Shown here: positions 57,133-64,000 of the stretch, one piece after another
How positions within the stretch are numbered: the stretch's first letter is position 1
Layout: each line of letters starts with the position of its first letter
Source: Pseudomonas sp. MM223
GTDB lineage: Bacteria > Pseudomonadota > Gammaproteobacteria > Pseudomonadales > Pseudomonadaceae
Assembly: GCA_947090765.1 (NCBI GenBank)
Contig: OX352322.1
Coordinates: 477,501-541,500, forward strand
Direction: 5' to 3'
DNA: 64,000 nucleotides
Position numbers and translations under genes: made by a program
The notes under the pieces: model-generated
What the model saw: only the letters and a program-made list of their open reading frames with translations
Database searches by the model: none
What the model was told of the DNA's origin: nothing

Positions 57133-57465
57133 TTATTCGGCGGTGCCTTGGGCGGTCTCGGCCGGGTAGGTGGCGCGCCACAGTTCAAAGCCGCCGTCCA
57201 CGCTGTACACGTCGGAAAAGCCCTGGCCTACCAGGTAGGCGGCAGCGCTCTGGCTGGAATTGCCGTGGTAGCAGACCACCAGGGTGGGGGCGTCGAGGTC
57301 GGCATTGCGGATGAACTCGGCAACCGACGTGTTATCCAGGTGCCGGGCGCCGGTAATGTGGCCGGCGGCGAAGGCTTGCGAGTCACGAATGTCGACGACG
57401 ACCGCACCTTCTTGCTTGCGAAGCTCCAAGGCCTGCTCGGGAGGGATGCGCTTGAATTCGCTCAT
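57133..57465 (-). CDS. glpE: Thiosulfate sulfurtransferase (rhodanese)
   Basis: A 110-residue single-domain rhodanese that moves sulfur from thiosulfate to cyanide or another acceptor. The catalytic Cys lies in [13 protein letters not shown], the six-residue active loop (CYHGNS) typical of Glp[19 protein letters not shown] is the CH2A motif. The ATG at 57465 precedes [10 protein letters not shown]; a longer frame upstream runs into apaH. 14 bases after apaH. Confidence 0.93.
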   Translation of the reverse strand: MSEFKRIPPEQALELRKQEGAVVVDIRDSQAFAAGHITGARHLDNTSVAEFIRNADLDAPTLVVCYHGNSSQSAAAYLVGQGFSDVYSVDGGFELWRATYPAETAQGTAE

Positions 57466-57479
57466 GGGTACTACTTCCT

Positions 57480-58346
57480 TCAGGTGTGGTCGTTGATTGT
57501 AGTGGGTTGTGCCGGGTGGCGCAGGGTGCCGTCGTCGGCACAGTCGCAGCGGTGGTATTCGCCGCTGTCGACGTTGTACAAGGTCATGGCGCCGCCCCAC
57601 ACGCAGCCGGTGTCCAGGGCGATGACGCCCGGCTCGTCGACGCGGCCTTCCAGGGCAGCCCAGTGGCCGAAGATGATCTTCACATGCCGCGAGCGGCGGT
57701 CCTTGTGTGCAAACCAGGGCTTGTAGCCTTTGGGCGCGGTGCCCAGGCCTTCCTTGCTCTTGAGGTCCAACTTGCCCTCGGCAGTGCAGAAGCGCATGCG
57801 TGTGAAGTAGTTGGTAATGACGCGCAGGCGTTCAATACCGGTGAGGTTCTTGCTCCACTTGTTCGGCTCGTTGCCATACATGCCGTCGAGGTACAGCTTC
57901 AGGCGGCCATCGTCGCGCAGTACTTCTTCCACCTCGGCCGCCAGGCCAAGGGCCTGGCCGAGCGTCCACTGTGGCGGGATGCCGGCGTGTGCCATGGCGA
58001 TGCCGCGTGGCTCGTCGTAATGCAGCAGTTTTTGCTGGCGCAGCCAGTGGAACAGCAGGTCGGCGTCTGGTGCTTCGATGATCTCGCGCAGCGTGTCGCT
58101 TTTTTTCAGGCGCTCGACGTTGTGCCAAGCGGCCAGCAGGTGCAGGTCATGGTTGCCGAGTACGCAGACCAGCGACTGGCGGATCGAATACAGGAAACGC
58201 AGGGTTTCCAATGATTCGGGGCCGCGGTTGACCAGGTCGCCGACCAGCCACAGGCGGTCGACAGCCGGGTTGAAACTGACACGTTCGAGCAGGCATTTGA
58301 GAGGTTGCAGGCAGCCCTGAAGGTCACCGACAGCGTAGGTTGCCAT
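57480..58346 (-). CDS. apaH: Diadenosine tetraphosphatase (symmetrical)
   Basis: A 288-residue metallophosphatase that cleaves Ap4A to two ADP. Metal-site motifs: [33 protein letters not shown], and [11 protein letters not shown]. Overlaps the apaG stop by one base (TGATG), so both are coupled. Confidence 0.97.
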   Translation of the reverse strand: MATYAVGDLQGCLQPLKCLLERVSFNPAVDRLWLVGDLVNRGPESLETLRFLYSIRQSLVCVLGNHDLHLLAAWHNVERLKKSDTLREIIEAPDADLLFHWLRQQKLLHYDEPRGIAMAHAGIPPQWTLGQALGLAAEVEEVLRDDGRLKLYLDGMYGNEPNKWSKNLTGIERLRVITNYFTRMRFCTAEGKLDLKSKEGLGTAPKGYKPWFAHKDRRSRHVKIIFGHWAALEGRVDEPGVIALDTGCVWGGAMTLYNVDSGEYHRCDCADDGTLRHPAQPTTINDHT

Positions 58347-58726
58347 CAGTGCAGCGCCCCGGGCACCGCGAGGCGGAAGGGGGCAATCTCGGCGTCGAAG
58401 CGCTTACCGTCTTCGGCAAACATCTGGTAACTGCCCTGCATGGTGCCCACGCGGGTGCTGATGACCGCGCCGCTGCTATAGGTGTGGCTCTGGCCCGGGT
58501 CGATGTTGGGCTGCTGGCCGACTACACCGGAGCCGCGCACTTCCTCCACCTCGCCGTCACCGTTGGTGATCAGCCAGTGGCGTGACAACAGCTTGGCCTT
58601 GAGCGAGCCGCTGTTCTGCACGGTGATGGTGTAGGCGAACGCGAAACGACTGTTTTCGGGGTCGGATTGTTCTTTCAGGTAGCGGGTCACGACGCTGACG
58701 TCGATTTGATAGCGGGGGTCGGACAT
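58346..58726 (-). CDS. apaG: ApaG protein (Co2+/Mg2+ efflux-linked)
   Basis: A 126-residue fibronectin-III-like protein. Seen: [40 protein letters not shown] and [21 protein letters not shown], the family signature. Start at the ATG at 58726 ([11 protein letters not shown]). Follows ksgA across a REP in this strand order. Confidence 0.96.
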   Translation of the reverse strand: MSDPRYQIDVSVVTRYLKEQSDPENSRFAFAYTITVQNSGSLKAKLLSRHWLITNGDGEVEEVRGSGVVGQQPNIDPGQSHTYSSGAVISTRVGTMQGSYQMFAEDGKRFDAEIAPFRLAVPGALH

Positions 58727-58824
58727 GCAAGGGCCTTGGGCGAGCTGACGCAATAATGCAGTCTAGGCCATTGGGAGGGGGAGGGCCAGCGGTGTAAGGC
58801 TTGCGGGTTTGTGTTGTCAGTGCT

Positions 58825-58900
58825 GGCCCTATCGCCGGTAAGCCAGCTCCCACAGGTACAGCACAGTTCTTGAGGGCTGTGGAGTTCCTGTGGGAGCGGG
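58825..58900. repeat. Inverted REP pair
   Basis: ccctatcgccggtaagccagctcccacagg is mirrored by cctgtgggagc; between ksgA and apaG. The right unit is shortened. Confidence 0.75.
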
Positions 58901-58931
58901 CGGGGCCGCGAAGAGGCCAGTGCAGGCTGGA

Positions 58932-59735
58932 TCAGGCTTGTTGCTGATCGGCCAGCTGGTCAGCCAGGCGCACAAAGGCCGCCAGGTCCAGCTGTTCCGG
59001 GCGCAGGCTGCCATCCACCCCGGCTGCCTCGATGGCCGCGCTGTCGAGCAGGCCTTTCAGGGTATTGCGCAGTGTCTTGCGGCGCTGGTTGAAGGCTTCG
59101 CGAACGACGCGCTCCAGCAGCAGGTGGTCCTTGGCCGGGAACGGCAGCACTTCGTGCGGCACCAGGCGGACGATGGCCGAGTCCACCTTCGGCGGCGGGT
59201 TGAAGGCGCCAGGGCCAACGTTGAACAGGTGTTCGACGCGGCAATGGTACTGCACCATGATCGACAAACGCCCCCAGTCACCACCACCAGGGCCGGCGGC
59301 CATGCGCTCGACCACTTCTTTTTGCAGCATGAAGTGCATGTCGCGGATCAGACCGGCATGGCTGAGCAAGTGGAAGATCAGCGGGGTGGAAATGTTGTAG
59401 GGCAGGTTGCCCACCACCTTGAGGCTGCGCGGTGGCACACCCAGCTGGTTGAAGTCGAACTTCAGGGCGTCGCCCTGGTGCAGGCGGAAGTTGCTGCGGC
59501 CAGCGAACTTGTGCTGCAGGATCGGCACCAGGTCCTTGTCCAGCTCCACCACATCCAGTTGTGCGCCGCTGCCCAGCAGGCCTTCGGTCAGGGCGCCCTG
59601 GCCCGGGCCGATTTCCAGCAGGTGTTCACCGGCCTTGGCATTGATGGCACGCAGGATACGGTCGATGATGCCGGCGTCGTGCAGGAAGTTCTGGCCGAAG
59701 CGCTTGCGCGCCCGGTGTTGGTATTGCTCGTTCAT
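58932..59735 (-). CDS. ksgA: 16S rRNA dimethyladenosine transferase
   Basis: A 267-residue SAM methyltransferase that dimethylates A1518 and A1519 of 16S rRNA. Seen: [18 protein letters not shown], the SAM site [14 protein letters not shown], and catalytic [10 protein letters not shown]. The ATG at 59735 overlaps the pdxA TGA (ATGA). Intact. Confidence 0.97.
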   Translation of the reverse strand: MNEQYQHRARKRFGQNFLHDAGIIDRILRAINAKAGEHLLEIGPGQGALTEGLLGSGAQLDVVELDKDLVPILQHKFAGRSNFRLHQGDALKFDFNQLGVPPRSLKVVGNLPYNISTPLIFHLLSHAGLIRDMHFMLQKEVVERMAAGPGGGDWGRLSIMVQYHCRVEHLFNVGPGAFNPPPKVDSAIVRLVPHEVLPFPAKDHLLLERVVREAFNQRRKTLRNTLKGLLDSAAIEAAGVDGSLRPEQLDLAAFVRLADQLADQQQA

Positions 59736-60720
59736 GGTCGGTTCTCGGCCATCTGGTAGGCGGTTTCCAGCGCGACGCGCAGGCTGCCGGTGTCGACGTT
59801 GCCGGTGCCGGCGAGGTCCAGGGCGGTGCCGTGGTCGACCGACGTGCGGATGATCGGCAGGCCCAGGGTCACGTTGACTGCAGCGCCGAAGCCCTTGTAC
59901 TTGAGTACAGGCAGGCCTTGGTCGTGGTACATCGCCAGCACCGCGTCGCAGTGCTCCAGATATTTGGGGGTAAACAGGGTATCGGCCGGCAACGGCCCGC
60001 GCAGGTCCATGCCTTCGGTGCGTAGGCGGGCCAGGGTCGGCTCGATGATGTCGATTTCTTCGCGGCCAAGGTGGCCGCCCTCGCCCGCGTGCGGGTTGAG
60101 GCCACATACCAGTATGCGCGGGTTGGCAATGCCGAACTTGTCGCGCATGTCGGCATGCAGGATACGGGTTACACGTTCAATGCGCTCGGCAGTGATGGCG
60201 TCGGCGATATCACGCAACGGCAGGTGCGTGGTCACCAGGGCCACACGCAGGCCGCGGGTAGCCAGCATCATTACCACTTGCGCGGTGTGGGTCAGCTCGG
60301 CAAGAAACTCGGTATGCCCAGAGAAGGCGATACCGCTTTCGTTGATCACACCCTTGTGCACAGGGGCGGTGATCATCCCGGCAAAATGCCCAGCGAGGCA
60401 GCCTTGCCCGGCGCGGGTCAGGGTTTCCAGCACGAACGCCGCGTTGGCTTTGTCGAGCTGGCCTGCCACTACCGGGGCTGCAAGAGGGGTATCCCATACA
60501 TACAGGCTGCCGCGGGGGCCGGTTGGTCGGGCCATTGGCCCGGGGCAACCGGCAGCAGGCTGACGGCCAGCCCCAGCTGCGTGGCCCGCTCGGCGAGCAG
60601 GTCACGGCTGGTGATGGCGATCAGGGGGTGGGGCTGGGCGTCTGCGGCAAGCAGCAGGCACAGGTCGGGGCCTATGCCGGCCGGCTCGCCGGGGGTGACG
60701 GCGAAGCGCAGGGGCTTCAC
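59732..60720 (-). CDS. pdxA: 4-hydroxythreonine-4-phosphate dehydrogenase, with a one-base frameshift
   Basis: Pyridoxal phosphate synthesis enzyme. The N-terminal part [21 protein letters not shown] (GTG start overlapping the surA TGA) is in one frame up to WPDQPAPA; the rest ([23 protein letters not shown] ... YQMAENRP), with metal ligands in [20 protein letters not shown] and [11 protein letters not shown], is in another. The break at about 60505-60512 is a missing G in GCGGCAGC (expected GCGGGCAGC on the minus strand). Repaired length is about 329 residues, normal. Likely an assembly indel. Confidence 0.94.
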
Positions 60721-62035
60721 TGGGCGGCCTGGTCAGCGCCAGGCAGCTTGATTTCAACGTAGGCTTCGTCGCGAATCTGGCGCAGCCAGGTTTGCAGCTC
60801 TTCGTCGTACTTGCGGTTGCGCAGGACGCTTTGGGCCTGTTGCTCACGTGCCTGTTCGGTGCTGTCGGTGGCGCGGCGGCCCAGCACTTCCAGAACGTGC
60901 CAGCCGTACTGGGTCTTGAACGGTTTGGTCACGACGCCTTGTTGGGCGTTGGCCATCTGTTCGCGGAATTCCGGTACCAGGCTGTTCGGGTCTACCCAGT
61001 TGAGGTCGCCGCCGTTAAGCGCCGAACCTGGGTCTTCCGAGAAGCTCTTCGCCAACTCGCCGAAGTCTTCGCCGTTCTTGATACGGTCGTACAGGCGCTC
61101 GGCCAGTTGCTCGGTGGCCGCTTCGCTGCGGATTTCACTTGGCTTGATCAGGATGTGGCGTACATGCACTTCGTCACGCAGCACGTTCTCGCTGCCACCG
61201 CGCTTCTCCTCAAGCTTGAGGATGATGAAGCCGTTGGGGATGCGAATAGGCTGGGTAATTTCACCCACCGGCATGCTGCTGAGCATCTTGGCGAAGTCTG
61301 GTGGCAGCTGGCCGGCTTTACGCCAGCCCATCTCGCCGCCTTCCAGGGCATTCTCGCTGGCGGAACGGGCAATGGCCATCTGGCCGAAGTCCGCGCCTTG
61401 CTTGAGCTGCTGGTACACATCACCCACCTGGCGCGCAGCCTTCTGGATATCGTCCGGCTGGCTGCTTCCGGGGTAGGGATGAGGATGTTGGCCAAGCGGT
61501 ACTCTTCCGACATCTGCATCTTGCCCATGTCGGAGTTGAGGAAGTTCTTCACTTCCTGCTCCGACACCTGGATGCGTTCGGCTACGCGGCGCTGACGCAC
61601 GCGGCTGATGATCATCTCGCGCTTGACCTGCTCGCGAGCGTCGTCGAACGACAGGCCGTCGTGGGCCAGGGCGGCGCGGAACTGGTCCAGCGACATGCCA
61701 TTGCGCTGGGCAATGGTGCCGATGGCCTGGTTCAGCTCTTCGTCGGTAATGCGGATGCCGGAACGCTCGCCGATCTGCAGCTGCAGGTTCTCGACGATCA
61801 GGCGTTCCAGTACCTGCTGTTCCAGGGCACCGCTCGGCGGCACGCCGCCGCCGCGCTTGGCGATGGTTTGCTGCACCTCGTGGACGCGCTGGTCCAGCTG
61901 GCTTTGCATGACCACGTCGTTGTCGACGATGGCCACCACGCGGTCAAGAGGTTGTACCGCGGCATGCACCGCGCCACTCAGCAAAGCGGCGCCCAGCAAC
62001 ACTGGGCGCAGTCGATCAATAAGCTTGGTCTTCAC
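60717..62035 (-). CDS. surA: Periplasmic chaperone/PPIase SurA, with a one-base frameshift
   Basis: Folds outer-membrane proteins. Start at a GTG followed by [24 protein letters not shown] (signal peptide), then the chaperone core ([21 protein letters not shown]). At about 61460-61470 the frame changes: CAGCCAGCCGGACG lacks one base, after which [20 protein letters not shown] and two parvulin domains follow to LPGADQAAQ. Repaired length is about 439 residues, normal. It overlaps the 3' end of lptD by 20 bases; lptD-surA-pdxA-ksgA-apaG-apaH is the classical operon. Confidence 0.93.
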
Positions 62036-64000
62036 GTTCACGGTAACCTTGAATGCCTTGGTCGAGGAAAGATTCGACCTTGTTGCCAACTACGCCACCG
62101 AGGCCTTTCAGAACGATCTGAAGGAAGATACCGTGGTCGCCTTTTTCGTTCTGCGGAAGTGCCTGGCTGAAGTCGTCGTAATCGATCCAGTAGCGGTTGA
62201 TCAGGCGCAGCTTCCAGCAGCAGTTGTCGTACTCGAAACCGCCCATGGCTTCCAGGGTGCGGTTGCGGTTGTAGTCATGCTGCCAGCGAGCGATGACGCT
62301 CCACTGTGGGACGATCGGCCAGATGACCGAGAAGTCATGCTGCTGGATCTTGTAGTAGTCCTTCACATAGTTAGCGCTGCCTGGGGTGCCGTAGTCGCCG
62401 CCGCCCACTTTCCAGGTACCGGTCGTGGAGTCGTAGGCGATGGTGTCGTTGCGGTAGCGATAACCGAGGTTGACCACCTTGTTCGGGTTGTCTTCAGGCT
62501 GGTAGTGGAACATCGCGCTGCCCGAACGTGGGCTGCGGGTGTCCGGGTCCCAGTTGTAGGTGGAATTGAAGCGCCAGTCACGGTTGAAGTAGTAGTTGTA
62601 CAACAGCGCGTACGGCGATACGTCAGACTGCGAGTCGGCGCGGGTGCGGTAGTCGATACCCGGCAGCTGGACTTTGCGATCCTTGAAGTAATACGCCTGA
62701 CCGATGCTGAAATTCTGGCGTTCGAAGCCATTTTCTTCGATCCAGCGGGTTGTCACGCCCAGCGACAGCTTGTTCTCGTCTCCGATTCGGTCGGTACCGC
62801 TGAACCGGTTTTCACGGAACAGCGAGTCGTAGCTGAACAGTGTTTCGCCTGAATCGAACAGCGGAATATCCACTTGGTCTTTGTACGGAACGTTGAGATA
62901 GAACAGGCGCGGTTCGAGCGTCTGTTTATAGTTTGTGCCGAACAAGGATGTGTTGCGATCGAAGTACAGGCCGCTGTCGACGCTGAAGATCGGTACGTCG
63001 CGGTTCTGATTGCTCTTGAAGTCGCCATAAAGATCGATACGACCAGGGTTGTCGATCAGGTCTTGCTTGCCTTTGCTGTCCAGATCGAGGTCGTAATGGG
63101 TGTACATGTACTTCAGCTTTGGCGTAATGAAACCATAGCTGGCTTGCATTGGCAGGCTGATAGATGGTGCGACGTTCAGGCGTGTGCCGTTGGATCGGGC
63201 AACGCCAAAGATGTTCTGGTCAAGGCGGCGTCCGCCCAGCACTTCACCGGTTACGGGATCAACTACAACCCCGGCAGTCCTGTCCGGATTGCCATCCTCG
63301 TCAAACACCAAGTCGTTTTTGAGGTCTCGGTCGAAGCGAACAGCTTCAGTTTCGTAGCCTAGGTTCAAACCACCTGGTTCAAACGGCAACTTACCGTTGA
63401 ACGTGATTTGCGGAAGGCGATCATACGGGGTGATCCTCGAGATGGTCGCCATCTCGTAGGCATGCACGTTCAACCGCGCGGTGTAGCTGTCGCCACGGTA
63501 GGTCAGTGCACCTTTCTGGTTAAGCAAGTCACGGCTTTCAACGCCGATCTGGTCGGACTCCAGGTCCTGGAAGTAGAACGGGTCGCTGATGTCGGTGTAG
63601 TCCACCTCGGCCATCAGGCGCTCGTCCAGGCCGCCCTTGTGCTGCCAGTTGACCATCCAGCGCTGATCTTTGTAGTCAGTCTGGTCTTTGCGGTCGTCGT
63701 TCTTGTCGTTCAGGTAACCACCACCGAACTGACCTTCGCTCGAAGGTGTCAGGTAGCGGAACTCGCCTTCCATCAGCAGGCCGCGCTTGGCCATGAAGCG
63801 CGGGTACAACGTGGCGTCGTAGTTCGGTGCCAGGTTGAAGTAGTACGGCGTGACCAGCGTGAAGCCGCTGTCGCTGCTGGTGCTGAACGATGGCGGCAGG
63901 AAACCGGACTGGCGACGGTCGTCGATCGGGAAGTAGATGTACGGTGTGTAGAACACCGGGAAATCCTTGACCCGCAGCGTAACGTTGGTCGCGGTACCGA
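62016..64000 (-). CDS. lptD: LPS-assembly outer-membrane protein LptD, 3' part
   Basis: The beta-barrel that inserts lipopolysaccharide into the outer leaflet with LptE. The open frame runs to the right edge (…[33 protein letters not shown]); the N-terminal signal and most of the OstA-type domain are outside the window. About 660 residues are visible, with repeated aromatic beta-strands and conserved [12 protein letters not shown], which holds the adjacent C-terminal cysteines needed for the LptD disulphides. Ends [17 protein letters not shown]. Confidence 0.95.
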   Translation of the reverse strand, partial: GTATNVTLRVKDFPVFYTPYIYFPIDDRRQSGFLPPSFSTSSDSGFTLVTPYYFNLAPNYDATLYPRFMAKRGLLMEGEFRYLTPSSEGQFGGGYLNDKNDDRKDQTDYKDQRWMVNWQHKGGLDERLMAEVDYTDISDPFYFQDLESDQIGVESRDLLNQKGALTYRGDSYTARLNVHAYEMATISRITPYDRLPQITFNGKLPFEPGGLNLGYETEAVRFDRDLKNDLVFDEDGNPDRTAGVVVDPVTGEVLGGRRLDQNIFGVARSNGTRLNVAPSISLPMQASYGFITPKLKYMYTHYDLDLDSKGKQDLIDNPGRIDLYGDFKSNQNRDVPIFSVDSGLYFDRNTSLFGTNYKQTLEPRLFYLNVPYKDQVDIPLFDSGETLFSYDSLFRENRFSGTDRIGDENKLSLGVTTRWIEENGFERQNFSIGQAYYFKDRKVQLPGIDYRTRADSQSDVSPYALLYNYYFNRDWRFNSTYNWDPDTRSPRSGSAMFHYQPEDNPNKVVNLGYRYRNDTIAYDSTTGTWKVGGGDYGTPGSANYVKDYYKIQQHDFSVIWPIVPQWSVIARWQHDYNRNRTLEAMGGFEYDNCCWKLRLINRYWIDYDDFSQALPQNEKGDHGIFLQIVLKGLGGVVGNKVESFLDQGIQGYREREDQAY

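Overview
The window is a Pseudomonas chromosome segment, almost certainly P. putida group. The evidence is the gene order bioD - two acyl-CoA dehydrogenases - rsmY - pqq operon - davBA - (tRNA) - rpoD - dnaG - rpsU/tsaD - plsY - folB/folK - cca - spoVR/DUF444/prkA - glpE - apaH/apaG - ksgA - pdxA - surA - lptD, the high G+C coding style, and many inverted REP-type palindromes in core intergenic gaps. The species call is from remembered gene order and protein familiarity; no search was run.

Left core (1-21677): 3' end of bioD, a small flagellar-rod-like protein, two paralogous acyl-CoA dehydrogenases around a membrane diguanylate cyclase, the small RNA rsmY with its GacA box, a LysR regulator, a class III aminotransferase, a YqaE/Pmp3 peptide, the PQQ biosynthesis cluster pqqF-A-B-C-D-E-M (minus strand), the lysine catabolism pair davB-davA with an Lrp-type regulator, and a hexapeptide acetyltransferase.

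Island (21678-39514, about 17.8 kb): bounded by a perfect 46-bp duplication of the 3' half of a CAU tRNA, with a tyrosine integrase beside the intact tRNA. It is a decayed integrative conjugative or mobilizable element. Its right part keeps integrase, an AlpA-like HTH protein, a frameshifted replication-type HTH protein, traK, a recognisable IncP/RP4-type oriT, traJ/mobC, and trbJ-trbK. Its left part carries a metabolic cargo: a second, stand-alone pqqA with the same upstream boxes and downstream hairpin as the chromosomal pqqA, a PQQ-dependent membrane dehydrogenase (frameshifted) and an OprB-type porin. Two near-identical IS5-family copies and one IS3-family copy are present. trbJ is cut in two by about 5 kb that holds an Aer-like chemoreceptor, a PAS-GGDEF-EAL protein, a small helical protein and one IS5 copy; the two trbJ halves join back in frame at the break.

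Right core (39515-64000): a periplasmic-sensor/PAS/GGDEF/EAL protein, then the macromolecular synthesis genes and housekeeping genes listed above, ending inside lptD.

A warning on quality: seven genes carry single-base frameshifts (pqqB, the island dehydrogenase, the island HTH protein, dnaG, cca, pdxA, surA). Several are essential or near-essential, and two are a missing G in a G run, so indel errors in the assembly are the likeliest cause for at least the housekeeping ones. I annotate those as genes with a frameshift.
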